From Owenia fusiformis (Eukaryota > Annelida > Polychaeta > Sabellida > Oweniidae): 64,000 nt of DNA. Made by a program: the position numbers and the translations under genes. A model generated the notes under the pieces. That model did no database searches and was not told where the DNA came from. It was given only the letters and a program-made list of their open reading frames with translations. Each line of letters opens with the position of its first letter. Within the stretch, counting starts at the first letter, position 1. Of the stretch, positions 15,401-30,400 are shown piece by piece. Location of the stretch: NCBI GenBank assembly GCA_903813345.2, contig CAIIXF020000009.1, positions 37,877,759 through 37,941,758 on the forward strand, written 5' to 3'.

Positions 15401-18400
15401 GATGAATTAAAATAATTGAAAAAAACCATAGATTTAAAGTATATAAACATTATAAAAAGAATAAAAAGTTGTGATATTATATTACTCTTGTGTTATTGTT
15501 TTGCTTTACGTTTAGATAAATATGTGCTGGAATCACTTTCTGTGATAAGTTGTAGCCTTTTGTGTTTAACGTACAAACAACAAACACCAATGGGGTTCTA
15601 GATAGCTATATGGTTAAACTGTATAACATTTAAGTTGAATATGATGTGGAATATATTATTAATATATTGTTACCACTTTTAAATAATTTATTCAAGCTAA
15701 CCTTCATGTAATCTGCCCATGCTGTGACCCATTCCCCATTCTCAGTATAGGAAGAAGTGATAGCATATTGTTGTTCAACTTTTATATGTCTTGTAGTCAA
15801 TGTCCATGGTTGGCATTTTATCTCAGAATTATTAATTCATTTGCATTAATTTAGGAATAATGCTCAAATGACTTGAAAATTTAGTGTCACCACCATGTGA
15901 TATGATATGATAAAGTTTAACAGATTTTTGGCATCATCCATCTCTATGGAAATGAATATCCTTACTGTTATGTAACATTTTTATAGCATTACTTAAAGTA
16001 GTAATGGGGTATCCTTAAGAAGTTAAAGGCTAGCTGCTTACTTTAAAAATTTATATAGCAAAGAACGCATGCCTGTCTGTTACACAAATGTTAAGATGTA
16101 CAATTTGTGCTTCCTTAGCAATGAATTATGAGATGTATGTCACTTTTGTGCACATTTATAACTTGAAAATTCATGGTCAGATTGTCACATATGTTCATTG
16201 GTCATGTATAGGTATGTTAGAAACCTTCAGGCAATATTGGTAATACTATCGAATACAAAATAAGTGACATAAACTTAGATGAGTTTCCATTTTCTACAAT
16301 ACTGTATGTGTACCTTGATGATGTTATTTTGACCCTTATTGATCTTAAACTTACAATTATGTATTTTTCAGAATTTAATAAACAAACAATGGATTGGCCA
16401 GGCAGCTGAACACAAGAATGAGATGAGAGCTACGTTGAACCAGTTCCTCCTGTCTCAACATAACAAGGTGCCAACATTTGTACGCAACAAACTTGTGCTC
16501 CTCGTCGTTAACATTGGGAGGATAGATTGGCCACATTTCTACCCAGATTTCTTCAGTAATATTTTGCAGGTACGAAGGCTCGTTGCTGATCATTACTATA
16601 TTTAGATATTTAGAATTTCAAAATATGTAGTATATCTATGGGGGATGGATATTTTTGTATCTATCCCGCTGTCCATGCCAGAAGTCCAAAAATTCTTTAC
16701 TATTTTAAAAAATTGAAATTAATGTACAAAAACCCATTTTTGAAAATACTGGAATCATAGAATGCATGATTATACCAACAACATTAGTAGGTATGGGATA
16801 CATGTGTTCTGTAGGTTCGGTTTCGGATCAAGGTTCAATATTCATGTGAGATTATAAAATGAATCCTGTTACGGAGGTCCAAAACATACAAACACATCCA
16901 ACCCAATACATGAAAAGCAAAAGTTTTGTTCAATAGATTTTTTATTAAAATTTGGAACTTATTAGAAGGTAGAATTTACCTAGTATTGGGATAATCTGTT
17001 ATGTACATTTGGTTTTGGATAGAGCACATGCCTATATTTGTATCTCAGACATACATATTTCCCACTGGATAAAACCTGTATTTAAACCTCCATTTTCTTT
17101 TATTATATGCAACTATTATACATAACTGGGTAAAAACAAGAAATTCTATATGTGGATGTTTATTGCTTTAGTTAATACAAGAACAGGAAACTGCAGCATT
17201 GGGTATTATCCTCCTGCAGACAGCCTCAGAAGAACTGGCCTGCCCCAGAGAGGACTTGAGCATTGCACGCAAGGAGGAACTTCGCAGGTTGTTACTAGCA
17301 CAGATCCCTACTGTACTGGGATTGTTGAATGGTAATTAGCCTTTACGAATCCTTATGATCCCATCCCCCCTTATTCTCTTTCAAACAAGTGGGGAAGTAA
17401 AACATATTGGGGAGGGAAAGAACAAAGAAACACTTTGTTATATTGTAATCACAAATCATTTGATTTGCATGCAACATACAATGAATATACATGTATGTCT
17501 AATATTAGGATAACAGTCAAACACAGCGTATCAATGAATGTCTATTGATGGTACGAATTCTGGATTTTTGAGAATTTTTTCCCCTTTTAGGTAGCATTTC
17601 AGAAACAACACTACATGTGTAAGATAGTCTAGTAATAAATAAAACATAAATATATCGTAAATATTGTTTCCTTATCAAATACCTTTTATGGCATAATTAT
17701 CTTACTTATTGGACACCTTGTATCTATCTACAATGTAGTATCTGAATTATGCAGGTGTCCTTGAAGCCATCTTGGAGAGGCATCGTCACCTTGTCACTGC
17801 CACCCCTCCACCTTCCCCCACACATGGCCAGTCAGCAGAAAGAGGGGACAAGAACCTGGTCTCCCTGTTCAGTACTTCACCACATGCAGGTATCACATCT
17901 AAAGGCAAATGTCCAATTGTGTTTGAAGCAAGAGGAATATATATAAAAGAATTTGCTAAATCAGTTATCATAAATATTTCTGAAGCTACTCAACAACTAG
18001 GAATCTTTGTTATAGCTAACTGAACAACTAAGAATTTTTTTTAGCCAATTCAACTACTAAGAAAGTTTTCATAGCGACACAACTAAGAAATCTTTCTTAT
18101 GCTACATTAATAACTAAGAACTCTCTCTTGGCCAACTACATTTATGATTTGTTTCTCTACTTGCAGGTAGCATACTAAGCAATATGTTTAAATCTCCTTC
18201 TGGGAAGGACAAAGTTGAGCATATTCCACCCCTTGATGAAACCTCCCACCAGCTGAGCGTTCTCTCCCTCAGCTGCCTGGCACATCTCTTCAGTTGGATC
18301 CCACTCTCATCTATGATCACGCCATCTTTACTATCAACAATATTCCATTTCGCTGAATTTGGTTGTGAACACTCAGCAAGGACTTCCCCCTCAAATCCCA

Positions 18401-21400
18401 ATAGCAGTTTCAGTACAATGGAACAATCCCTGGGGGTTCTTGCAATGAACTGCGTTAATGAGCTGTTATCTAAGAATTGCGTGCCGCAAGAATTTGAGGA
18501 TTTTTTACTACAAATGTTTCACCAGACTTTTAATTTATTGCAACGGCTTACTAAAGAAACTAGTATGAACTCCACTGGGAACAGACTGGCTGATTTAGAG
18601 GAAGAGTAAGGATATTGATATCTGATATTTTTAGTGTTCATAAAGAAGTGGTGACATTCTTTATATAGTCACCTCTTTATTTGGTGTCAGGGTTGGTCGA
18701 TGTAACAAATGCTATACTGCAGTCAGGTGGTTACATTTTGTCACATTACTACCTTCTCTATCTGAAAAACTGTTTGTAGTTATGTACCATGTGAAAGGTT
18801 GCAGTGGATTAGATGTCAAGAACTTTCAAATAGCTTTCTGTATTAATGAAAATTAGACTTGCCATGAAAAAATGTTTTCTATGTTGCTACTTTCTCATGA
18901 TATTTTACTTAAATCATAGGATGTTTCTATTTTCAGTTACGTTGAAAAGTTCACAGAATTCCTCCGTCTGTTCGTCAGTATACACTTACGGAGATTTGAA
19001 TCTAACAGTCATTTCCCTGTGATTGAGTTTCTCAGTCTCTTTTTCAAATATACATTTAAGCAGCCAACACAGGAAGGATTTTACGCTTGCTTGGATATTT
19101 GGACTGTATTCCTGGACTATTTACAAACAAAACTGGCAACACGTGATGCAGAACTGGAAACTATTATCTCAATGTAAGAAAGCATTTATACACCTGTCAT
19201 TGCTCAGTTAAGACTAAAGACTGAAGAGTGGGTTGTATGTTGTAGAATAGTTCTTGATGAATGCATTATACAGTCTCTAACTTAAGAGCATGAATGTGGA
19301 GAATAGTAGTATGATCCACCAACAGTGTGGGACTGTCTAAGGGGATTATGCAACACACACCTTCTTCAGAGGTCTATAACAATGGAAATGAAACAATGAA
19401 AAAGATGAAATAAATTATGGATTGAGAGCAGAAATGTTCATGATTAATTGGAAATCAGTTTGTTAACCTAGAAAGTAAATCATCTTACTGGTAGTTGAAT
19501 GTTATCTACAACATTTTGAAATTTCACTTAAAGTCAACTTTAAATTATTTCCTGTTTTCCAGGTATAAGGAAGCTCTTTTGTCTCTTGCGTCACAAATTA
19601 TGCAGAGGTTCCAATTTCGCTACAACCAATCACAGCTTGAGGAACTTGACGATGAAACATTAGATGATGATGTAAGATATTTCGATTCCCTTGGTTAATG
19701 AAATGTATTCATTCATGAACTACATATATGATTACAGTAAAAATGTAATTGTTGATGAAAATATAAAATGTCTTATATTAATACAGAAACAGTTCTGTTT
19801 TCTGAAAATAGAGTATTAATGCTCATTTTTGTTTTTGTTGAAATATTTTGATATTTCCTAAAGCCTTTGCATTAGAAACATTAAACCTCAGCCTTTATAT
19901 TTCTAGTCTCAAACAGAGTGGCAGCAGTTTCTTAGACATTGTCTTGAAGTGATAGCCAGGATATCAGAACTCATGCCAGCCCCTACATTCACTATTCTGG
20001 TATGTAGTAAGGCTTTGATCAATTGCGGTGAAGTTCCTTTATTCAAAGCATGCACATGTATTGTAATTACCTAATTTTGTTGAACATGTATATTACATTC
20101 ATAAAATTTAACAAAATGTGAGATTTCAGTATTCAACTATCATAAGTGTTTAAGCTAAGTAACACACACCAAGTTGGAACAATCTTTTTTTGCTTGAATC
20201 ATTATAAAATCTACAATTGCTTCTCTGTTTTTTTGTATCATGCTGATTTTTTGTACTTATCTGAAATATATCAGTCTTGAACATTGCTAAAAACAGCAAA
20301 TAAAGCGCAGGTGAATTCTTTGAGCATAGATTTTAAGTCCAATGTTTGAGCATTTTTGCGAGACTGTCCATAAAACTAACTTTCTTTTATTTTAGTTTGA
20401 ACCATTCCAAGAGAATCTACAAGTTTACTTAGGACTTGAGCAGTACATAGACAATGGAACTACAAGACGCCTCACTATAGCAGCAGAGAATGAATGCCGC
20501 AGATTGCACTGTAGTCTTCGTGATCTGTCATCTTTCTTGCAATCCCTAGGACGGCTAGCTGAACACTTTATAGGGGAATTGTTCACTGAAAGGTTTACTG
20601 ATGCACAAACACTTGTAGAAAGGTAAGGTTAGAAGAAAGCTTTTTGTGATACTCCTTTTCTTTTCACATCTGCCCTTGGTTTAGACTATGAAAGGTTGAA
20701 AACATGTTTTAAGAGAGGAAAGAATTTGTTATATCTTGAATTTTGTTCGTTTTTGTGAGGATATTTCAGGTTGAGAACTATATTGTACTGTAGTGATACA
20801 GGTTTTACATTTTATAACTTTTCTTGAAATGAATGTTTAAATTAAAATTGAAAATAAAAACTGAAAAACTGTACAGTATACCAATTGCAGGTTAATACAT
20901 GTATGTGCCTATGGCAGCAAGCTAAAGTTATTTGAGATCCATTCATCTGCTCAAAGTGTTCTACAAGCTGACTTCATTGAAGTGTAAGTTAGCATTTCTA
21001 TCCATGAATGCATAATGTTTTTTATTATTAAATTTAACAGTTAGGCCATCAGCTTCACCCCAAAATTTACCTGATCGCCTTAGTCTGTACTGGAGACATT
21101 AAAATTGTAGATTGAATAATATAAGCATTAATCTAATGTATAAATCCCACTCTCATGCTAGTAATAAGTACAGAGATAGTGATATTTTTAGATCTGACCC
21201 CAAACTTTGGAATTATTTTATTCTGGTTGTTAAACATGCTTGCAGACATGCCCAAGCTTTAGCAGCCCTGAAGGCTTATTCCCATTGGTTAGCCCAGTTT
21301 GGTGTGGAATCTGGCCCAGAGCCTGCTAAAGTGAAGTTCCAGAGCCTTGTCAGTGCCATTGTTGACTGTACGGTACCTCTCATCAGTAAACAAGTAGGTG

Positions 21401-24400
21401 AAAGTACTGTCATTTACAAATGAGGATTTCCACAAATTATCAGTGTGTGTCTATCATATAAATAAATTTTTTTTCTTGTAAGAATCAAGTAGCTGATGAC
21501 AAACTAGTCCTTTGCTTTCTATCACAAAGGAGCGTGCATATTATTAGTTTAGAAGCAATTAATACCATACTTATGATTTTGACAATTATGTTTGATGTAC
21601 ATGGTTGACATTTTAGATTCCAGATAAAATCGTGCAATCAGCTTCTCATTTACTTCTTTCTGTGATGACCACTATACGACCGCCATTTTTGTTGACACTG
21701 CCAACTATCCAGCATTTGTACACTTCAGTGAGCCAGGGTCTTTGTGAACCAATGTCTCAAGAGGTGAGTACAGTATTTGTACACTTCTGTGAGCCAGGGT
21801 TTGTGTGAACCAATGTCTCAAGAGGTGAGTACAGCTACCAAGTGGCATTTTCTCATGTACACTGTATAAACTGTATATTTTTTTGTTTTCATATTTTGAG
21901 TAAAAGCAAATTGATGAAACATTCTTTGAAAGTAGTCGTATCCTACAATCAATTACATTAATGTCATGTACATTTTACATTTACATAAAAATGAAATTCA
22001 GACTAATTTGTTTGATTAAAAAGCCAGCAGTATTCTGTCTAGCTTTTTTTTTCTCAAATGGGTACTGCAACATTCTCAGTCTCATTTCCACATTTCTGCT
22101 CAAAATTGGTCCAAATTTGTTCAGGTATTTCAAATATATCCATATCCATCCAGGAGTAATGTGGGTTTTAATTGGGTCCATCAGCCACTTGTTTCAATCA
22201 AAGATGACTGACCTGATTATTTTGATGTTCTTTCAGGTGCAGCTTCTAGTCTATAGATCTCTGTCTAATTACCTACTCCTACCATGGCCTAACATGTCAG
22301 AGGCAGGTCAGAACTGGCCAGATAGATCAGCCAATCACAGCAGCTTTATCAAACAATTAACTTCAGCCTACAGGCAGTTGAAAGACACTAATTCATTGGC
22401 CAATAGTAAAACTCTTCAAACTGAGGGTAGGAATTTAGCTAACAAACTGGCTTGAGATTGGACAAATGTTGCATAAGCTATATGCAGTGAATGAACTTTA
22501 ATTTTTATAGCCTCCAAATTTGTATCCTGCATTAGTGTCAGCATGCAGCATCTGTAATAGGTGTACCACTTTTGTTATTGCAACCATTTGGTGACATTGA
22601 TAAAGCTAACGCCCTTTCTAATGTTGTATTACCACATATTGTGTAAAATTGGATTTTTGAAAGTACACTGTAGTACAGTAGCTACTATTATTTAAAGATA
22701 TCTTTATATTACAATTCTGGAATTGTGATCAATTTTTTTGCTAAATGAATGATTTATTGTGTTTTTCCCCAGCTGTTCCTTGTGTTCAGAAAACATTGGA
22801 AGTATTGACTGACATCATCAACTCCATATCAGAAGATGGAGTCAGCAATAGCAAGAAGATCTGCTACCAATCATTGCAAGACCTTGTACAGACTACACTC
22901 ACTATGTTCCCAATTTATATACATCACCCAGGTGACAATTTTTTGCTAATATAATTGGTACAGTATTGGCATTCTGACATAACTTAGTTATTTATTGTGA
23001 CTATCCAGCCACGGTGTATCGCGAGCAAGTTCCCACTGACATTGCGAGCTCATTAACTCATTTTAGAAGCAGTGCCTTTAGAGATTTGATAAAAAATATT
23101 TGCAGTTGAAAAATGTCGTTGTCCTGCAATTGAAATAGCATTGTACTATGAAATAAAGTTGTACTGAGTTTCACTAACTAAAGTTTCAGAGAAAATTTTA
23201 TATTTCAATTCTATCAAATCTCTCAAGGCCCCACTTCTAACATGAGCTCATTGCTCGAGATGTTAGTGGGGCCTGGATAGTCTCTGTGGATATTGGTGAT
23301 GTTGTCAATTTGCAGTCTTATGCCGGTCACATGATATGTAAAATTGTATTTCCATTATGTGTCAACAATGCATATCAGAAATTGATAAATAACAGAAGTG
23401 AATCAAATGAAAAGTGGCAAGTGATTCACATTAACAATAAAATGATGAATTTAGTTATTAATTTCAGAGGCCATTGACAGCATGCTGGCTTTCTTCCTTG
23501 CCCTCTTCCAGAGTTTGCGAGTTCAAATGGGAGTGCCATTCACCGAACAAACTATACAGACATTCATGAATATGTTCACCAGGTAGTTGTACTGATCAGT
23601 TATCCTTTGAAGGAGAAATGTTTACTCATTGGAATCAAAATAAGATAAACTGTTAAGAGTAGAAATTACACATGTATGTCATTTTAATTAATAACATAGA
23701 ATAAATAGTGCGATATTTTTGTGACATTTATGAGATATTGCTCATGCTTGGAAATGTATGTAGGCCTTAATTGATTTCCAAATGGTCCCAGGCTGTATTG
23801 TCATAATGTTATAGGATCTAATAGTTTAAACTGAATTATCAACCAATTAATTGTTATGTATTTTCTGATAACTTCATGTACAATCAGCTGGCCTGTATCA
23901 AAGCTAACTGTCTCTAAACCAGTGTTCCACCCAGTTCCTGTACATTATATATCCCCAACCTTGCATATTATGCAAGTTTCACCCTGTACATTTTGTACTA
24001 CTCTTAACACTATCTTTGTTTTAGGCAGCAGTTAGCAGATACAATTCTCCACGAGAGTAACACAGGACACAAGATTGTTGAGAAGTAAGTCATGCACTGT
24101 ACAGTGTATTTTATAAAATACTTCTTTTACTTTATCCTAAAAATGTTGCTATGTATGTATTGTTTGCAGAGATTAAAAGATGGCGTTACCATGAATAACT
24201 ACCATAAAAGTTCATGAATGTTCACTATCACTGTTCCACAGCTGGATGACTCTTAACTGCAGTTAGTATCATTCAAGATGGTGGCCAACATTTTTTCGTT
24301 TTCCATAAACTTCCGATTTCAGCTAAACCAAGTTTAATCTGGATTCCAAATATTTTGTCATGCAAACTAATGAAGCTTATGAAAAGAAAACACTCACTTA

Positions 24401-27400
24401 GAATGACTTGATGATGACGTAGGAATGACCCTAACTGAAACGGTGGATGACACTAACTCTATGGGAGGAATACATACATGGTCGGTCATGTGAGTTAGTG
24501 TCATCAATAGTGAATATCATGTTTGAGTTGTATCATCAACTTCAGTTAGAGTCATTCTAAGTGAAGCTGTTTTCTTTAAAATTCCCTTTTAATGCGGGGG
24601 TCTGACCATATTTTCCTGGCTGTTTACAATTGTTACGTTATTAGTTTGCATGGCGAAACATTTGGAACCCAGATTCAACTTAGTTTAGCTGAAATCATTG
24701 GTTTATCAAATACGAATGAATTCTGGCCACCATCTTGAATGATACTAACTACAGTTTAGAGTCATCCAGCTGTGGGACAGTGACTATACTGTACACTGTA
24801 TATTTATTTTACATTATACACTCATTTAGTGTTGATTAATTTCATTTATAGATTCCTGAGTATTCTGCAGGTGATCGTTGGTGAACCTGGCTCAAACTTC
24901 AAACGCTTCCTTTCCAGTATTATCTCTATATGTATGGACCAGATATATCCAGTCATAGCAGAGGTGAGCACTTGTCCCTTCAACATCACCCAGGTGTCCA
25001 TCATGTGTGAGCAATTATATTGGTAATACCATGTAGTATAAGGATACACAAGTGAAACCAAATATTGATTGGTTCTTTTGTTGAGTTCAGTATTTGCATG
25101 AGCTCAGTTCAAGAATACTTCATTTAGGTTTGTTAGGTGTTAAACCATTGTTAAGTATCTTAGAATGTAGATTTAACATGATTTCTTTATTTATTACATG
25201 TGATCTTACAAATAATATATTGTTCTTGACATTTGATTTGATACAAGCTATATAGTATATCCCTGACTTACTCCTAAAACATTATGTTCCAGAGACCTTC
25301 CCCAGATATTAAACCAACATTGTTTGAGCTTCTGTTCAATATTCTGTTCCACAACTGGCGCTACTTCTTCAAAGGCACAGTGTTAACAGCCCTGCATTCA
25401 AAGACTGAAGAAATGCAACATCAGGAACAGTTTGTTGCCATCATGCAGGTAAAGTTCAATTAAAGACTCATTTTTGTTCAGCCATATACCATACATAGAC
25501 AAAGATTAGAGAGGTTAAGTTCATGCATTTAGGAGAACTTGAATGTAAACAAGTCATAGTATGACCCTCCAATTGTCAGTTGGTTTAAACGAAGACCTTA
25601 TTACAACTTTCTTCACATCTTCATACTTAATTGGGCAAATAATGGACAGTGGGGTGAAATTAGTCAATAGTGGACCTTTACACCTTTCATGTAGACTTTC
25701 TTTGAAACGTCCCTATTATCTACATTTAGACTAGTAACCAAATCATATAAGGCTATGATGCTGTTATAAATAAAAGGACCTTTGCATCCTTATGTGCTTA
25801 TTCACATTCTAGCAGCTCTTTGACCATTACAAATGATTTTAGATTCCTGATCTTAATGATCTCTCTTATGATTTGTCACTTGCTTGTTTCAGTCATTCGG
25901 CCAATCCTTCCTACAACCAGACATTGGCGTATTTAAGCAGAACCTAGAAACTTTAGAGAAACTGAATACCAAGTGGAAACTCTACCATAAAGTGAGTATA
26001 GCACTAATTTCCAATTTGTGTGAAAAAATGTTAGATATACTAGCATTAAAGATAGGCAGATCAAAGTGAGTAAACATAAATGAGCCAACATATGAACCAC
26101 CTTAACTCTTAGCAATTAGGGCCATTTCGCTGCATTCATGGAGTCAAGGATCTCTCTTTCTCAATATTATGTTTTGGGTCACTAAGTTTACTCATCAGTA
26201 AACACCAGGGGAAGACAATTTTGCAAGTTTACCCAATTGCAGATGGCCAGGAGTTAAGACAGAAGCAGGTTGATACCAAAAGTGTATAATGTTGTACATG
26301 ATGGCAAAAATGGCAATATTTATATTTGCCAGTAAGTTTTTTAACAGCACATTGTCATCTTCTTAAACATGTTCTTCAGGTTGGATTATTAAATCACAAA
26401 AATATTTTTCCTTCTTTTCATAACCTTTATTTTACTAAACAGGACGTTTCGGATCCTGTCTGGATCCTTTTTCAACTGTATAAAAAAACTCGGTAGTTTT
26501 TTTTGTGAGCACATTGTCATGTTTTTCAAAATATCTTTTTATTTTTCTTATTCAAAAACTTTAAATATTACATGTCAGATATCTAGTTTTCGTATGTCAA
26601 ATTTTGTGTCTTATTTGAGATGAATGGAACAAGTTGAATGTTGATTTTCTTATCAGTAGGTACGTCTTTTCCTTTAACATCATTATATGTGTAGTTGTGC
26701 TCCTTGGGAAGCCTATCATACCAGATATACTCCATGACTTCTTGTAGGGTGGATTGATCTGGTAGATTAGATATAAGTCCAGGTTCTGGAGGTACTACAG
26801 ATTTTCCCTTCCACACATGTATGCTGAAATTGTCCATCCATCTGTATTGACCTTTGAATAACTTATGTGGTTCATACCACCTTGGCCCAATCAGAGATGA
26901 TCCCTCTATATGTACCAAATGTGGAAATATCTTTGAGAGTTTATATGGAGTTTGAACCGAATGAAACGCCCATGCATTTGTACCTTTTTTCCATTTGCTA
27001 TATGTTTTATAAGTTTCATGCCAGATTTTCAAAAATGGAGCATGTGGTTTTGCAAAGATGATTCCGTTTGCAAGTTGGTCTTCACTGTCCCTTGGTAGTG
27101 TGACATCATACTTCAGTAAAGGCTCGTAACTCTGAATTGCGATCACATCTGTATCAATATACACGCCACCATATTCTGGAATGGCACAATTATTGTCAAT
27201 AATATTTTTAGCTATTTTTATCCCATTGAACAAAGTTCCAAATACAGTTTGCCTGGATTTGTAAATATTTTGTCCACACATGCCATATAGGCACATATGC
27301 CATATTTTTGAAAATGGCCACCATTTAGTAGTAGAGTGATTTTGTTCTTATTCAATATTTATATACTCAAGCGTTGCACACTGTTTTATGACACTTGGCA

Positions 27401-30400
27401 AGATACTTCAGTTTTTCAAAATCATCTACAAGTTTTCAGAAGTTCAAATCTCACTTTTTATTTAAGATTTAATCTTTAGTGACATTTTCAAGGTCAAAAT
27501 ATTTTTTTTTCAACTTGCTTCAAATTGACCTATTTTTCAAAATCATCTACAAGTTATCAGAAGTTCAAATTTGACTTTAGATTTTAGATTTGACCTTCAT
27601 TGAACTTTTCAAGATATAAAAAGGTCAGAAAGGTATTTTTCAGCTTGTTTCAAATTGACCAATTTTTTTGAAATCATTTACTGCAAGTTATCAGAAGTTC
27701 AAATCTGACTTAAGATTTAAAATTTGACTGTTTTTGATTTTCTTAAGGTCATAGAAAGGTCAAAAAAGGTATATAGAATAAAAGAACATTAATCAAGGTT
27801 CAATTGTGCCAAATATGATTTAGAATCCATGCTGGGTGAAGGAGTTATTAACATTTGTTTGGGTTACGTTTTTTGGCTCACCATGTACTTGATCAAACGA
27901 GTACTTTAAATCGATACCCTGGCTTACCTTGTAGTATTTCCAGCCTCAGAATATCTGCCATATGTTCCTTATAGCGAACCTTATTACCATATATGGTAGG
28001 ACGTTCATCATGATAAACGTGAACAATATTTGTGACATTATTTCTCACTGTTTCCCACCAGTTTCCTGTTGGTAGAACGTTGCCATGGAGATAAATTGTT
28101 TCAGGCTTCCAGTGTTTATGAACACTTAAGAAACTTAAAGCATTTAGAAAAGTAAATGTAAGCTTTTTTGGAACAATTGTATCTGAACTTTGCATCCATA
28201 TGTAATGAACAATATTTGGTACGAGCAGTCGCTTTGTTTCATTGAATTCTGAACTTATGTCATAATATGTGTCTTTTTTTGATTTATGTTCAGTTTCCAT
28301 GGTGATATTTATTTTTTGGGAAAAATTATTTTTAACGCATCTCTGACTGAGATTCCTAAGTGAAGAATACTGTTTATTTGAGCAACGAGTTTCCAGAAAC
28401 AAGGATATATATATCAAGACCACCGATTGTATAAGGAGTAGTCCTAGTATTTTAGTTCCAGAAATTCTTTTAAAAAATGGTTTCTTCAGCTTCATGGTTT
28501 TCCCAGTGTAGTTTTCTTAGCTTGAAATCTTTGGGGGTTGTCACATAGTGGTATCCAATTGTTTGGGCTGTTGTATAGTGATATCCAACTCTGTGTAGTG
28601 ATATACAACTCTCTGGTTTGTCAGTTTGTGATATTGAACTGTGCAGTGACTGATCATAAACTTATTGAGTCAGCGATCCTACAAAATTAAAACTGTAGCA
28701 TAATAGTGTACTTTGTTAATAGTTTCAAATTAAAGGATATGATAATATAAGACCAATAATAAAAATAAGTTGTTTTCTCATATGACTGACTCGATTCAGC
28801 CATCTCTACCCCATTCCCAGAGAAATTTAAATCTAGCATGATAATACGTATAAATGTTCTGTCTTGTATTTGTACCTTTGCAAGCCGTTTTACTCTTTCA
28901 TGATAATGTTCCTCTAACTCATTTTTGATTTGAAAAAGAAGAATTGTCAAAGCTTATTAAGAATGGACCACCTTGCATTAGTAAACATGCAAGAACGCTA
29001 TTTCTCCTCCATATTCCACAACGAAAATAATATATCTAAATTATTTTATTATATTACCTTAAGTCACATTCTTCTTCATCGAGTTTATTTAAGTGTATAC
29101 CAGTTGACATGTCTGCATGTATTGCGTCTTCTTATCTTATCACAATGAACATATAATTTGCATGTTATTGTTTAAAAATTAATATTGATAATAAATTGTG
29201 CTGAAGAGGGGAGTTCAGCTGTAATGGGAATACAAACATATGTTTGCATGGCTGTATAACACTTATCTCAAGTTGGCCCTTTCCAATGATAATTTGAAGG
29301 GCATGAAGGGCTTTTTGAAACAAACATAAGATTCAGATTGAAAAATATACAGAACACTGTGAAATAATACCTTAAAATGTGTCACTTGAGGGTTGTTAAC
29401 AGGTTTCATGGATTCATCCTAAAATTTTAGAGATGTTTCTATAGAAAGTTCAGAACTGATTAGTTTTTAGGCAGTCTGGGTAAATGTTAAGGTGGCCATT
29501 TTGAATTTTCCATCCCGAAAAGTGTATTCTGTTCAAGGGTGCGATTCTGTTCACCCTGTGGCTTGATTGTTGGGATTTGCTACACCGTTGAGTTGCTGTT
29601 TTCTGGTTAGGGCAAAGCCTAACATATCTTTTAATTATGACTTATAGGTATATGACTTGGTTATAATGACATGGTTCTATTTATTCAAGAGTCACTTAAG
29701 TTGTTTTGAAAAGATAGCCTTTTAAGTATAACTGGTAAATATGAAAGCAGTTACATGTCTATATTAAAGTAAGTCATATTTGATCTATATTAAGGGATAC
29801 AAAGGCTATCCTTATGTGACTGCTATAGCACATTTATGCAGAGCTAGCCCCAGGAAGGGGAGTGCGTCTACATCTAAAAAAACTCAGAAATAGTGTGGTT
29901 GCACTCATACCCCCTGGGGGTGCCGATGTGTATGTGACAGGGAATGCTGTGGCAGCCTTATAATTGCAGTTGGTTGTAGATATATGTATACCCCACAGCC
30001 AACATAACACAATCGTAATTATGGTACATGTGTCTCAGTGATTATGTTATTCGAGTATCACTCTCAGTCCAAATATAATATATTATAAACAATTAACTGC
30101 AACTATATATTGAATTATACAGCTACTTTATTGATACTGAATACAATGACAAATAGCACATTGTTATGGCTTGTGATTTTCTCCTCACTCTTCTTTTGGT
30201 TTATCTATGAGTTGATCATTTTCAAACATTGGGCATCCTGGCACACTGCATCTATTAGATTGGGCCACACATTTCCACCATTGCCTTGGTAGATTCCATG
30301 TGCACATTGTATTTCCTGAAACCAAATATTCCCAGTGAATATATGTAGCGCCAGTGTTGTCTCCTTTCCATTCTAACACAATGTCCGTAACACATTCGGG

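Noticed and set aside
21961-22455. 164-aa + strand ORF as a separate gene
   Set aside because: Its C-terminal part is XPO6 exon 14 and the rest is intron read-through before the acceptor at 22235-22236.
28687-28950. 87-aa minus-strand ORF as a first exon of the glycosyltransferase
   Set aside because: The glycosyltransferase already has a complete N-terminus with signal anchor at 28495, and no acceptor was found for this ORF.
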